From Thermoplasmata archaeon (lineage in GTDB: Archaea; Thermoplasmatota; Thermoplasmata; Lutacidiplasmatales; UBA184), in NCBI GenBank assembly GCA_022749995.1, contig JAKIWO010000004.1, positions 1-54,143 of the forward strand: a DNA stretch of 54,143 nucleotides, written 5' to 3'. Position numbers and translations under genes: made by a program. Position 1 is the first letter of the stretch. Every line of letters begins with the position of its first letter. Under the pieces are notes generated by a model. The model had not been told where the DNA came from and searched no databases. It worked only from the letters and a program-made list of their open reading frames with translations. Positions 8,527-17,220 of the stretch are shown here, piece by piece.

Positions 8527-9789
8527 CTACGGGTAGATGCCCCGCATCTTGATCGCGTCGACGACCCGCTGGATGGCCACGACGTAGGCCGCCGTGCGGT
8601 TGTGCACCTTGCGCTGCATCGCTTCCGCGTGCACCTCGCCGTAGGAGCGGACCATGACGCGCTCGAGCCGGTCGTTGACTTCTTTGAGCGTCCAGAAGAA
8701 CCCCTGGATGTCCTGCGCCCACTCGAAGTAGCTCACCGTCACGCCGCCGGCGTTCGCGAGCACGTCGGGCAGGACCGTGATCTTCCGGTCGTAGAGGATC
8801 TGGTCGGCTTCGGGCGTGGTGGGGCCGTTGGCCGCCTCGGCCACGATCTTGGCGCGGATGGCGTGGGCGTTCTTGCCCGTGATCTGATTCTCGAGCGCCG
8901 CGGGGATCAGGATGTCGACGTCCATGGCGAGCAGCTCGTCGTGGGTGAGCGGCTTGGTGCCGGCAAAGCCAACGACAGAGCCGGTCTTCTTCTTGTGCGC
9001 TTCAACCGCCGCCACGGACAGGCCCGCCGGGTTGTAAATGCCCCCGCGGGTGTCGGAGACAGCCACGATCTTGGCGCCCTGCTCCTCTTGGAGGATTTTG
9101 GCGGCGACGCTGCCCGCGTTGCCAAAGCCTTGGACCGCGACGGAAGCGCCCTTGACCTTGACCTTCGAGTGGGGCGCCGCCTCGCGGATGACGTAGGCGC
9201 ACCCGCGACCGGTCGCCTCGCCGCGACCCTCGCTGCCGCCGAGGGAGATGGGCTTGCCCGTGATCACGCCGGGAACGGAGTAGCCCTTGAGCACGGAGTA
9301 GGTGTCCATGATCCAGGCCATCGTCTGAGAGTCCGTGTACACGTCCGGGGCAGGAATGTCCATCTCCGGACCGATGAGTGGGGCGATCTCGCTCGCGTAG
9401 CGGCGGGTCATCCGCTCGAGCTCCCCCTGGCTCATGTGCTTGGGGTCGCAGATGACGCCGCCCTTGGCGCCACCGTAGGGCAGGTTGACCACCGCGCACT
9501 TCCAGGTCATCCACGCCGCCAGCGCCCGGACCTCGTCGAGCGAGACGTTCGGGTGGTAGCGGATCCCCCCCTTGCAGGGGCCGCGGGCCATGTTGTACTG
9601 GACTCGGAAGCCGGAGAAGACACGGTAGCTGCCGTCGTCCATGCGGACCGGGAAGTTGACGCTCAGCTCCCGCTTCGGGTGCTTGAGCATCTCGCGGATG
9701 CCGCCGTTGATCCCGATGAGGTCGCAGACGATGTCGACCTGCTTTTTCGCCGTCTCGAACGGATTGATGGAGCTTCCCTCGCTTGGCAT
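8527..9789 (-). CDS. gdhA: glutamate dehydrogenase (Glu/Leu/Phe/Val dehydrogenase family)
   Basis: 420 residues from the ATG at 9789. The track extends to 9993, but the extra 68 residues are not conserved-looking and the family starts at NPFETAKKQVD. It interconverts glutamate and 2-oxoglutarate plus ammonium in the cytosol. Catalytic segments are clear: GPCKGGIRYHP and LPYGGAKGGV (substrate lysines), then PAPDVYTD with the proton-relay Asp, and the dinucleotide loop VQGFGNAGS. The C-terminus returns to the substrate domain (GGVTVSYFEWAQDIQG). Its length fits hexameric archaeal GDHs. It lies downstream of thiL and may work with the ammonium transporter at 30 kb. Confidence 0.95.
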   Translation of the reverse strand: MPSEGSSINPFETAKKQVDIVCDLIGINGGIREMLKHPKRELSVNFPVRMDDGSYRVFSGFRVQYNMARGPCKGGIRYHPNVSLDEVRALAAWMTWKCAVVNLPYGGAKGGVICDPKHMSQGELERMTRRYASEIAPLIGPEMDIPAPDVYTDSQTMAWIMDTYSVLKGYSVPGVITGKPISLGGSEGRGEATGRGCAYVIREAAPHSKVKVKGASVAVQGFGNAGSVAAKILQEEQGAKIVAVSDTRGGIYNPAGLSVAAVEAHKKKTGSVVGFAGTKPLTHDELLAMDVDILIPAALENQITGKNAHAIRAKIVAEAANGPTTPEADQILYDRKITVLPDVLANAGGVTVSYFEWAQDIQGFFWTLKEVNDRLERVMVRSYGEVHAEAMQRKVHNRTAAYVVAIQRVVDAIKMRGIYP

Positions 9790-9856
9790 GTACCTCACCC
9801 CAAGGGTGGGCGGGCACGACCGGTTCCGTACTTGAAGCCTGCTCCGTCCCGGCCGC

Positions 9857-10825
9857 TCATCTCGACGGAGAAGGCCGCCAGGGTTGCCAACGGGAGCGCG
9901 GGGCGGGACGGGAATGCCCCTCCCGCTTGAACCAGGCGCCCCGACCGCGGCGGGCTTGGCCCACCACCGTGAGCGGGGTGCCGAGCTGGGCAAAGGCGCG
10001 GCGGAGTGCCGGGAGCGACGCCGGGGGAACCGCCGCCAGCAGTTCGTACTCCCCGCCGTAGACGGCCAGCTGGAGCCTCTCCGCGCGGGTGAGCATGGCC
10101 CGGCGCAGTCGGGGATCCAGGGGCAGCAGCTCCTCCTGGAACGTCAGCTGGCACCGGCTCGCCTCCGAGAGGATCCGGCCCGCCTCGGCCACGCCGTCGG
10201 AGGTGTCGATCATGGCGTGCGCGTGCCGGATGAGCCGCTCGCCCTCCGCCAAGCGGGGGGTGATCCGGAGGAGCTCCCGCTCGGGGTGCTGTCCGTGAGC
10301 TCGGGTCTTCGCCTTTTGTCGGGTCACCCATCCGGGGCCGCCGACGCGTCCCGTCAGTACCAGGAGGTCCCCGGGCCGAACTCCGGTGTGAGGCGCCAGG
10401 TGCGTCGAGGTGGTGGCTCCTAGGAAGGTGCCCACCAGTAGTTTTCGCGGTGAGGGCTTGCTGTCGCCCCCCACCAGCGTTCCCCCCGTGCGCGCAAGTC
10501 CGTCGCGCACGCCGCGTACGACCTGGCGCCCCCACTCCCTCGGGGTGCCGGGGGGCAGGAACAGGCCCAGGAGAAAGGCGACGGGCCGTCCCCCCTTGGC
10601 CGCCAGGTCGCTGGCGTTCGCCCCCACCAAGGCCCGGCCGACCAACCGCGGGGGGGAATCCGGTAGGAAGTGCGCGCCCTCGACGAATCCGTCGGTGGTG
10701 AGCAGCATTGCCCCGCTTCGAGGTCCGCGCAGCGCGGCGGCGTCATCGCCGAGCGGAAGCAGGACCTCGCGGGAAGCTCGGGCGCCGCGAACGAGCCAAC
10801 GATGGAACTCGCGCTCCTCGAACAG
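9857..10825 (-). CDS. thiL: thiamine-monophosphate kinase
   Basis: ThiL phosphorylates thiamine phosphate to thiamine diphosphate with ATP. The track ORF starts at an internal ATG (10708), but the frame is open upstream and encodes the essential N-terminus: EFHRWL ... LLPLGDDAAAL, followed by TTDGFVEGAHF. These are the Mg/ATP aspartates of the PurM/ThiL fold. Later motifs are LVGGDSKPSP, GVRPGDLLVLTGRVG and AMIDTSDGVAEAG. No ATG, GTG or TTG exists in frame between 10708 and the end of the acyl-CoA dehydrogenase gene. A CTG at 10825 (LFEEREFHRWL) gives the best-looking N-terminus, about 322 residues. The exact start is therefore uncertain. The C-terminal 25 residues are Arg/Pro-rich. Confidence 0.88.
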   Translation of the reverse strand: MFEEREFHRWLVRGARASREVLLPLGDDAAALRGPRSGAMLLTTDGFVEGAHFLPDSPPRLVGRALVGANASDLAAKGGRPVAFLLGLFLPPGTPREWGRQVVRGVRDGLARTGGTLVGGDSKPSPRKLLVGTFLGATTSTHLAPHTGVRPGDLLVLTGRVGGPGWVTRQKAKTRAHGQHPERELLRITPRLAEGERLIRHAHAMIDTSDGVAEAGRILSEASRCQLTFQEELLPLDPRLRRAMLTRAERLQLAVYGGEYELLAAVPPASLPALRRAFAQLGTPLTVVGQARRGRGAWFKREGHSRPAPRSRWQPWRPSPSR

Positions 10826-10856
10826 TGGGCCGCCTCGGGCCGGGCGGGTTCGGCCG

Positions 10857-12050
10857 CTACTTGTACGGGACGTACTCTTTCCCGAGCAGCTCGCGACCGA
10901 GGATGATCCGCATGATGTTGAGGCCCCCTTCGGCGCCGACGAGGTACGACATGATGCCGCGGAACCCGAGCTCGAGCCCCACCTCCTTGGTGTAGCCAGC
11001 GGCGCCGAACCACATCATCACGCGCCGGACGGTGTCGAACGCCACCTGCGGAGCCGCGAGCTTGACCGCGGCCACGGTCCGGTCGACCTCGGAGCGCTGG
11101 GCGGGGGTCGCGCCCGCCGCGGCCCGATCGAGCAGCCAAGCGGCCCGGCGGCACTGCCACTTCACCGCCTCGACCTGCGTGAACAGGTCGACGTACTCGA
11201 ACTGGATCGCCTCGAACTTGGCGAGCGGCTGTCCGAACACTTCCCGCTGTTTGATCCATTCCGCCCCGACCTCGAGCGCCCGCTCCGCAGCCCCCACGCA
11301 GGCGGCCGCCACGAAGGTCCGGGCGACGGAGAATCCCTCCATCGCGCACCCGAACCCGTGCCCCTCCTTTCCGACGAGGTAGCGCTCCGGCACCCGCACG
11401 TCGTCGTAGACGATGCCGCCGGTCGAGATGCCCATCCGGCCCATGTTCTCGAACCGTCGGGTGGTGATCCCGGGCGAGCGGGTCGGTACATACAGGAAAT
11501 GGAACCCGTCCCCGCCGCCGTCCTTGACGAGGGTCAGGTGGCCGCCGCCGAGGGCCTTCGCTTCCTCGACGCCGGAGATGAACGCCTTCTCCCCCCGGAT
11601 CCGGAACTCCTTCCCGTCCCGGCGGGCTTCGGTGCGCAGTCGGGCCAGGTCGCTGCCGCCGGAAGGCTCGGTCGTTCCGATGCCGAGGAACGCCTTCCCC
11701 CGGCAGACCGGGGGGAGGATCTCCCGCTTGGCCTCCTCGGTACCGTGACGGGCCAGGATGCTGCCCCAGCCCGCTTCGAGCAGGAAGAAGACGGCCGTGG
11801 CCATCGAGAAGTCGCCCCGACCCACCTCCTCGGCGGCAATCTCGGTCAGTACGGCGGAAGCTCCGATCCCACCGTACTGCTCCGGTACCGGCATCGCGAG
11901 GAGGCCCAACTCGGCCATCCCGGCGAGCACCTCGCGGGGGATCTCGCCCTCCGTATCGATCCGCTTTTCGTTCGGCCGAAGCACGGCGTCCCCGAACTTC
12001 CGGACCGCGGATTGGAACGCGAGCTCCTCCGGATTCAATTCGAAGTCCAT
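10857..12050 (-). CDS. acyl-CoA dehydrogenase
   Basis: 397 residues, the standard length of the flavoprotein family that oxidises acyl-CoA to enoyl-CoA. The start is the ATG at 12050 (MDFELNPEELAFQ); the track's extension to 13244 is the shadow of gap. The FAD/substrate segments read GIGTTEPSGGSDLARLRT and GEKAFISGVEEA. The C-terminal VGAEGGLNIMRIILGRELLG puts a Glu at the position of the catalytic base. The substrate chain length is not predictable. Electron-transfer flavoprotein genes are not in the window. A TATA box lies 28 nt before the start. Confidence 0.92.
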   Translation of the reverse strand: MDFELNPEELAFQSAVRKFGDAVLRPNEKRIDTEGEIPREVLAGMAELGLLAMPVPEQYGGIGASAVLTEIAAEEVGRGDFSMATAVFFLLEAGWGSILARHGTEEAKREILPPVCRGKAFLGIGTTEPSGGSDLARLRTEARRDGKEFRIRGEKAFISGVEEAKALGGGHLTLVKDGGGDGFHFLYVPTRSPGITTRRFENMGRMGISTGGIVYDDVRVPERYLVGKEGHGFGCAMEGFSVARTFVAAACVGAAERALEVGAEWIKQREVFGQPLAKFEAIQFEYVDLFTQVEAVKWQCRRAAWLLDRAAAGATPAQRSEVDRTVAAVKLAAPQVAFDTVRRVMMWFGAAGYTKEVGLELGFRGIMSYLVGAEGGLNIMRIILGRELLGKEYVPYK

Positions 12051-12069
12051 GCAGCGGCCGGTGAACCTC

Positions 12070-12083
12070 GTTCGGTTATAGGG
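12070..12083 (-). promoter_or_regulatory. acyl-CoA dehydrogenase promoter, left arm of a 14-bp inverted repeat
   Basis: On the minus strand this reads CCCTATAACCGAAC, centred 28 nt before the ATG at 12050. The same 14 nt occur on the plus strand at 12150-12163 in front of gap. Confidence 0.7.
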
Positions 12084-12149
12084 TTCCCCGACCGCCACCG
12101 TCGACGGAGCCGCCCGCGAATCGGCACAGCGACCCCCGCCCCCACAAAC

Positions 12150-12163
12150 CCCTATAACCGAAC
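12150..12163 (+). promoter_or_regulatory. gap promoter, right arm of the 14-bp inverted repeat
   Basis: CCCTATAACCGAAC, centred 28 nt before the gap ATG at 12183. It is a perfect inverted copy of the acyl-CoA dehydrogenase box, including three to four bases beyond the TATA core on both sides. Confidence 0.7.
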
Positions 12164-12182
12164 TCCGGCTCGTGCGGTTCCC

Positions 12183-13205
12183 ATGGCGCCGGTCCGCGTT
12201 TCCGTGAACGGATACGGGACGATCGGCAAGCGCGTGGCCGACGCGGTGGCCCGCCAGCCGGACCTTTCGCTGGTGGGCGTCTCGAAGACCCGGCCGAGCT
12301 TCGAGGCGAGCATCGCCATCGAGCGGGGCTACCCGCTCTTCGTCGCCGGAGAGGCGGGCGCGGAGCCGTTCCGCGCTGCCGGCATCCCCGTGAGCGGGAC
12401 CCTCCGCGACATGATCGCCCGGAGCGACGTCGTCATCGACTGCGCGCCGGAGAGCGTGGGCCGGCAGAATGCCGCCCTCTACCAGCAGGCGGGCGTGCGG
12501 GCGGTCTTCCAAGGCGGCGAGGCCGCCACCGTCGCCGAGGTCTCCTTCAACGCGGCCGGCAACTACTCGGCGGCGAAGGGGAAGCGAACCGTTCGCGTTG
12601 TCTCCTGCAACACCACGGGCCTGGCCCGCGCCGCCGCGGTGCTCCGGGAGCGGTACGGGGTGGAGGAGTGGGAGGCCACACTCGTGCGCCGGGCCGCCGA
12701 CCCGCCCGAGACACAGCGGGGCCCCGTGGACGGTATACTGCCCGCCATGCGGATCCCGTCCCACCACGGTCCGGATGTCCAGACCATCTTCCCGGATCTG
12801 CGCATCTCCACCATGGCGGTCGTCGTCCCTACGACCCTGATGCACGTGCACGTGAACCACGTACGGCTGGTGCGCCCGCCTCCCTCGGCCGAGGCGGTGC
12901 TCGAGGCCTTCCGTCAGGCGCCCCGGTTCCGTGTCTTCCGCCCGTGGGAGCAGGCCGGGGGAACCCCGCAGGTGATGGAGTTCGCCCGGGACCGTGGCGG
13001 GCGCCGTCCGGACATGATGGAGAACGTCCTCTGGGAGGACGGACTCGGGCTCACGGGCAAGGATCTCCGGTTCTTCCAGGGCATCCACCAGGAGTCGATC
13101 GTCGTGCCCGAGAACGTGGACGCGGTGCGGGCGATGTTCGAGCTGGCTCCGGACGGTCCGAGCTCGATGGCGATGACCGACCGGAATCTCGCCCGGGCGG
13201 CCTAG
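12183..13205 (+). CDS. gap: glyceraldehyde-3-phosphate dehydrogenase, archaeal type II
   Basis: 340 residues, the typical length. It begins RVSVNGYGTIGKRVADAV, the archaeal form of the Rossmann loop. The catalytic cysteine lies in VVSCNTTGLAR, and the phosphate-binding and tetramer regions (RRAADPPETQRGPVDGI, ISTMAVVVPTTLMHVH) are in place. It oxidises glyceraldehyde 3-phosphate to 1,3-bisphosphoglycerate with NAD(P), in glycolysis or gluconeogenesis in the cytosol. The track joined it to a long upstream shadow; the ATG at 12183 is fixed by the N-terminal motif and by the TATA box. It is divergent from the acyl-CoA dehydrogenase gene. Confidence 0.96.
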   Translation: MAPVRVSVNGYGTIGKRVADAVARQPDLSLVGVSKTRPSFEASIAIERGYPLFVAGEAGAEPFRAAGIPVSGTLRDMIARSDVVIDCAPESVGRQNAALYQQAGVRAVFQGGEAATVAEVSFNAAGNYSAAKGKRTVRVVSCNTTGLARAAAVLRERYGVEEWEATLVRRAADPPETQRGPVDGILPAMRIPSHHGPDVQTIFPDLRISTMAVVVPTTLMHVHVNHVRLVRPPPSAEAVLEAFRQAPRFRVFRPWEQAGGTPQVMEFARDRGGRRPDMMENVLWEDGLGLTGKDLRFFQGIHQESIVVPENVDAVRAMFELAPDGPSSMAMTDRNLARAA

Positions 13206-13268
13206 CGCACGGAGTCGCCGTCGGGTGTCAGGAGGGGGGCACACCCCGTTTCTCCCGTTCCGGAAGGT

Positions 13269-13278
13269 TCAATATACT
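13269..13278 (+). promoter_or_regulatory. TATA-like box of the large surface protein gene
   Basis: TCAATATACTGG around 13269-13280 lies directly before an ATG at 13281, too close for translation from that codon. It is ~31 nt before the ATG at 13305, which decides the start. Confidence 0.55.
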
Positions 13279-13304
13279 GGATGTCCGGCTTTTCCCTGGC
13301 ATCC

Positions 13305-16295
13305 ATGACCCATCCGTCGAACCTGCAACGCCCAAACCCGACCGATCGGCGCCCGTTCCTCCTGGCAAGCATGCTCGCCTGGGGCATCGTCGCAGCGCTT
13401 GTGATTTCCGGTAGCGCGCTCGCGCCGCAGTCCCATACCTCTCTCCCCTCCGCTCCGCAGGAGGGTGCGGTCCATTCCCTGCTCCTGCCTGCTCCCTCGC
13501 GCGCCCCGGGCCCGGCCTGGTACAGCCCTCCGTCGCACCTTCTCGGCCCGTTCAACGGCACCCTGTACAACGCGAGCTTGGACCAGACGCCCGGCGGCGC
13601 GGGCTCGGGCGCCTTCGTCGGGGTGGACCCGGCGACTCATCTGGTCTACGCCAGCAACATCCTCGGTGGCTTCGTGAGCGCCTACTCCGAGACGACGGGC
13701 CAGCTCGTGGGGGAGTCACCGCTACTCGTCACCCGGCCGGGCTCCTCCGAGGTGCTCGGGCTTGCCCTCGACCCAGCCCACCAGCGCTTGTGGGTGGTCG
13801 AGGCCGGTCCAAGTGCGATCTTCCTGCTCAACGAGACCACCCTGCAGCCCATCCTGAACGTTACCTTCCCCGCGAGCTTCCACTCGACACCGTTCCGCCT
13901 GGTGTACGACCCCGTCTCTCTCAACCTGTACGCCCGGGGGGCCAGCGGCAACGTCACGTCGTTCGACCCCGCCACGCTCACCCTCGAGCGTACCTGGAGC
14001 TGTCCGGGCTGCCTGGACGAGCCGATCTCTATCGTGCCGGGCGAGAACGAGCTGCTGGCTCCCAGTGGAGCCAACAACACCACCGTCCTCAGCCTGCCCA
14101 ACCTGCTCCTCGTCCGCAATCTCACCTCCCCGACGCCGAGCTTCAGCGCCACGGGGGCGGCCTACGACCCGTCCTCGGGACTGGTCTGGGTGGAGAACGG
14201 CAGCGGATCACCGACCCCATTCGAGGAGTTCAATCTCGCTTCCGGAGTCTACGGTGGGCCGGTGGGCGCCGGCGTGGCCAAATGCGAGTACTTAGTCTAC
14301 GACGGACCCTCGAACTCCTTCACTGCCATCACCAACGGGGGGCAGTTCAACATCTACTCGTTCAACGGCACCAGCGGGGCCCTCGTCGGCCACTTCAGTG
14401 GGGCCGCCCAGTTCGGGGGAGCCGGCCTTTCCGGCATCGACGAAGCGTACTCCCCGGCCATCGACACGAGCAACGACGAACTGATCGTCGGAATCATCGA
14501 GGGGAACTATACCGCCGCGTTCTCCTTGCCGGCGCTCGCGCCGCTGCACCCGGTCACCGAGTTCGCTATCGAGGCGTTCACCGGTGTCAGCGACGCCCCG
14601 GCGGGATTGTTCTACTCCTTGGGGACCGGCCCCAGCACGCTGGTCGCCCACGACTGGTCGAATGGCAGCCTGGCCTGGCTCACCACCCTCCCGAACGCAC
14701 TGGTCCTCGCGAGCCTGAGCGGACTCGCCGTCGACACCGGACTCGGCCGACTGTACGTGTTCAACAGTTCCCTCCCCGGCTTCCAGGAGTTCAGCGCCAC
14801 GACGGGGGTCGAACTCAGCACGAGTATCAGCCTCCCGCTCACCTTCTCGTTCACCGCGGTGGGCATCGACTCGGTGCACCACGTGCTGTATGCGCTGAAC
14901 AGCTCCGGCAACGTCACGCTCGTCAACACGCAAACCGACATCCCGCTCGGCACCGTCGTGGCTCCCGTCGGGGTCACCACCGCCTGCGGAGAGATCGTTG
15001 ACCCCGTCAGCGAATCGGCGTACGTCTCGAATTGCACGAACACCCTGAACACCATCTACTCGGTCAACGGGAGCTCGGGCTCGCTCGGGTCGAAGCAGTG
15101 GCACCTCGGTACCACCATCGCCTCGGCCGCGTTGGACCCCGCGCACCGGGAGCTGTTCGTGGGCGGCGGGAGAACACCGTACAACATCACCGTCCTCCCC
15201 CTCTCCGGGGCCGGCGCGCCCACCTCCTTCCTGACGGGCGGGCAGGCTCCTTCGGGATTGGGTGTCCAGCCCAGGTACAGCGAGCTGTTCCTCGCCAACG
15301 TCAGCAGCCCTGTGACCACGCTCTTCGACACCAGCACCCACGCCCAGCTCGGTACGGTCCGAGCCGCCGTCTCCTTCGGCTCCATCTCCAACCCCGTCGA
15401 CGGTGCGACGGTGCTGGATCAGGTCGTCCAGGGCGCCGACCTGCTGCTGCGCCCGGTCACCGCCCCGCTCGCCCCGAGCGGCCTCGCGCTGCTCGCGGGC
15501 AACACCACGCTCAACGCGAGCTGGAGCCGGATCGGCGCATCCGGGAGCGGTAACGGGACCGTCACGGGCTACACCGCCTCCCTCGGCACCAGCGCCTCGG
15601 GGCCGTGGACCACGAACCTGAGCGTTACCGCCCTCAATGCCACCTTCACGCACCTCGCCGACGGGACCGTCTACTTCGTCACGGTGAGTGCCACGAACCC
15701 CGCCGGAGCGGGTCCGCGTGCGGCCCCGGTTTCCGCCACACCGGTCGGCGTTCCGTTCCCGCCGACCACGCCGAGCTCGACGGCGGGCGGTAGCGGGAGC
15801 ATCCACCTGAGCTGGAATCCGCCCGCCTCGACGGACGGGGCCCCCGTGACCAACTACACCGTGGAGTACTCGGCGCACAGCTCCGGCCCCTGGAGCACCC
15901 TCAGCGCGGGCACCGCGCTCAACGCCTCGGTGACGGGCCTTTCGGCAGCCACGAACTACACGCTGTACGTGCTAGCGTGGAATTCGGTGGGCCGCAGCAA
16001 TCCGAGCGCGCAAGTCCACACCGCCACCTCCGCGGCCTCCTCGAGCAGCTCTTCTTCCCCGATCAGCGGCTCCAACCTGCTCTGGATCCTACTCGCGTTG
16101 GTCGTGATCGCCGCGGTGGTCGCGGCGCTGCTGCTCGCCCGGCGGCGCAAGCCGCGCGGCGCGCCGACCCCGCAACCGTCGGCTCCGTATCCCCCGCAGT
16201 ACCCGCCGCAGGGCGGGTACGGCGCCCCGCCGCCCGGCGCGGCACCCCCCACGGTGGCCCCGCCGCCCGCCGGTCCGCCCCCCGGGGCGATGTAG
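13305..16295 (+). CDS. large membrane-anchored surface protein: beta-propeller-like repeats plus two fibronectin type III domains
   Basis: About 996 residues. An N-terminal hydrophobic helix (LLASMLAWGIVAALVISGSALA) acts as signal or anchor. About 680 residues of beta-propeller-like repeats follow (FVGVDPATHLVYASN, VYDPVSLNLYARG, GIDSVHHVLYALNSSG). Two Fn3 domains come next (APSGLALLAGNTTLNASW..., PPTTPSSTAGGSGSIHLSW...), then a Ser stretch, a transmembrane helix (LLWILLALVVIAAVVAALLLA), a basic stop-transfer RRRKPR and a Pro/Gly/Tyr-rich cytoplasmic tail. N-x-S/T sequons are abundant, fitting surface N-glycosylation. The likely role is adhesion or cell-envelope structure (inference). Confidence 0.8.
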   Translation: MTHPSNLQRPNPTDRRPFLLASMLAWGIVAALVISGSALAPQSHTSLPSAPQEGAVHSLLLPAPSRAPGPAWYSPPSHLLGPFNGTLYNASLDQTPGGAGSGAFVGVDPATHLVYASNILGGFVSAYSETTGQLVGESPLLVTRPGSSEVLGLALDPAHQRLWVVEAGPSAIFLLNETTLQPILNVTFPASFHSTPFRLVYDPVSLNLYARGASGNVTSFDPATLTLERTWSCPGCLDEPISIVPGENELLAPSGANNTTVLSLPNLLLVRNLTSPTPSFSATGAAYDPSSGLVWVENGSGSPTPFEEFNLASGVYGGPVGAGVAKCEYLVYDGPSNSFTAITNGGQFNIYSFNGTSGALVGHFSGAAQFGGAGLSGIDEAYSPAIDTSNDELIVGIIEGNYTAAFSLPALAPLHPVTEFAIEAFTGVSDAPAGLFYSLGTGPSTLVAHDWSNGSLAWLTTLPNALVLASLSGLAVDTGLGRLYVFNSSLPGFQEFSATTGVELSTSISLPLTFSFTAVGIDSVHHVLYALNSSGNVTLVNTQTDIPLGTVVAPVGVTTACGEIVDPVSESAYVSNCTNTLNTIYSVNGSSGSLGSKQWHLGTTIASAALDPAHRELFVGGGRTPYNITVLPLSGAGAPTSFLTGGQAPSGLGVQPRYSELFLANVSSPVTTLFDTSTHAQLGTVRAAVSFGSISNPVDGATVLDQVVQGADLLLRPVTAPLAPSGLALLAGNTTLNASWSRIGASGSGNGTVTGYTASLGTSASGPWTTNLSVTALNATFTHLADGTVYFVTVSATNPAGAGPRAAPVSATPVGVPFPPTTPSSTAGGSGSIHLSWNPPASTDGAPVTNYTVEYSAHSSGPWSTLSAGTALNASVTGLSAATNYTLYVLAWNSVGRSNPSAQVHTATSAASSSSSSSPISGSNLLWILLALVVIAAVVAALLLARRRKPRGAPTPQPSAPYPPQYPPQGGYGAPPPGAAPPTVAPPPAGPPPGAM

Positions 16296-16324
16296 CGAGC
16301 CTGCGCCACCGCGTTCCTCGCAAG

Positions 16325-16335
16325 GATGATATAGG
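16325..16335 (+). promoter_or_regulatory. TATA-like box of the rpoE1 operon
   Basis: GATGATATAGG, centred 27 nt before the ATG at 16358. It is the only clear promoter before the five-gene information-processing cluster. Confidence 0.65.
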
Positions 16336-16357
16336 TCATCTCGGTCGGCCGCCGCCG

Positions 16358-17038
16358 ATGTATTATCTCGACGAACGGCGGGACGTCGTCCGGATCCCGC
16401 CGGACCGGCTCGGCGTCAAGCTCGAGACGACGATCTCCGAGCTCGCCCAGCAGCAGTTCGAAGGCAAGCTGGTCGACGGGCAGAACCTGACCGTCACCAT
16501 CCAGGATGTGAAGCCGCTCGGCGAGGGCCACATCATCCATGGGGACGGAGGCGTCTACCAGGAGGTGGAGTACCGGGCGCTGCTGTTCCGTCCCGAGCTC
16601 CAGGAGGTCGTCGAGGGCGCCGTCGTCGAGATTCGGAAGTTCGGCGCCTTCGTCCGGTTCGGTCCGCTCGATGGGCTGCTCCACGTCTCCCAGATCATGG
16701 ACGACCGAGTGAACATCGACGAGCACAACCAGCGGCTCGTCGGCGTGGAGACCAAGCGCGACCTCAAGGTCGGCTACAAGGTCCGCGCCCGCATCGTCTC
16801 GCTCTCCCTCTCCGAGATCTCCCCGAGGGACAGCCGGATCGGGCTCACGATGCGCCAGCCGGGCCTCGGACGCCTCGAATGGATCGTCGAGGCGCACAAG
16901 AAGGCCGAGGACAAGACCAGCAAGCGGCCGGCGCCCCCCAAGCGGGATGTCCAGCCCGGCAAGGCGCTGCCCAAGCCCGCGGCCAAGCCGGCGGCGAAGC
17001 CTGCGGCGGCTCCCGCCGCCGGAGGTCCCGCCGCATGA
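16358..17038 (+). CDS. rpoE1: DNA-directed RNA polymerase subunit E' (Rpo7)
   Basis: 226 residues. Rpo7 forms the stalk of archaeal RNA polymerase with Rpo4. The N-terminal tip domain (MYYLDERRDVVRIPPDRLG ... DGGVYQEVEYRALLFRP) and the S1 RNA-binding domain (VVEGAVVEIRKFGAFVRFGPLDGLLHVSQI) are complete. After about residue 185 there is an extra Lys/Pro/Ala-rich tail ending in KPAAKPAAKPAAAPAAGG that ordinary Rpo7 proteins lack. It overlaps spt4 by 4 nt (ATGA). Confidence 0.95.
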   Translation: MYYLDERRDVVRIPPDRLGVKLETTISELAQQQFEGKLVDGQNLTVTIQDVKPLGEGHIIHGDGGVYQEVEYRALLFRPELQEVVEGAVVEIRKFGAFVRFGPLDGLLHVSQIMDDRVNIDEHNQRLVGVETKRDLKVGYKVRARIVSLSLSEISPRDSRIGLTMRQPGLGRLEWIVEAHKKAEDKTSKRPAPPKRDVQPGKALPKPAAKPAAKPAAAPAAGGPAA

Positions 17039-17220
17039 TGAGCCTCAAGGCCTGCAAGAACTGCCACACCGTCACCGACCTGGCGAAGTGCCCCCGCTGC
17101 GGCGGGGAGACCTCGCGGGAGTGGCAGGGCTACCTCCTCGTGATCGACCCTGACAAGTCGGAGATCGCCCGGAAGCTGGGGATCAGTGCCGCGGGCCGCT
17201 ACGCGCTCCGGGTCAAGTGA
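17035..17220 (+). CDS. spt4: transcription elongation factor Spt4 (formerly RpoE'')
   Basis: 61 residues, the usual size, starting at the ATG that overlaps the rpoE1 stop. The zinc ribbon is CKNCHTV ... CPRCGGE, and SREWQGYLLVIDPDKSEIARKLGI is the Spt5-binding surface. With Spt5 it makes the processivity clamp on RNA polymerase. The gene order rpoE1-spt4 is conserved in Euryarchaeota. The ORF track lists no ORF for this frame from this start. Confidence 0.95.
   Translation: MMSLKACKNCHTVTDLAKCPRCGGETSREWQGYLLVIDPDKSEIARKLGISAAGRYALRVK

Noticed and set aside
8110-9930. 606-residue plus-strand ORF
   Set aside because: Shadow of gdhA and the phosphoribosyltransferase; long open frames on the antisense strand are expected at this G+C level.
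9790-10860. TPP riboswitch near thiL
   Set aside because: thiL follows the preceding gene with almost no gap and no thi-box-like sequence is visible.
10410-12182. First two-thirds of the 931-residue plus-strand ORF upstream of gap
   Set aside because: It is the antisense shadow of acyl-CoA dehydrogenase and thiL; composition is Arg/Pro/Gly-rich with no fold-like pattern. Only the part from 12183 is real.
14292-15878. 528-residue minus-strand ORF
   Set aside because: Antisense shadow of the Fn3/propeller protein, Arg/Gly/Glu-rich without hydrophobic core segments.
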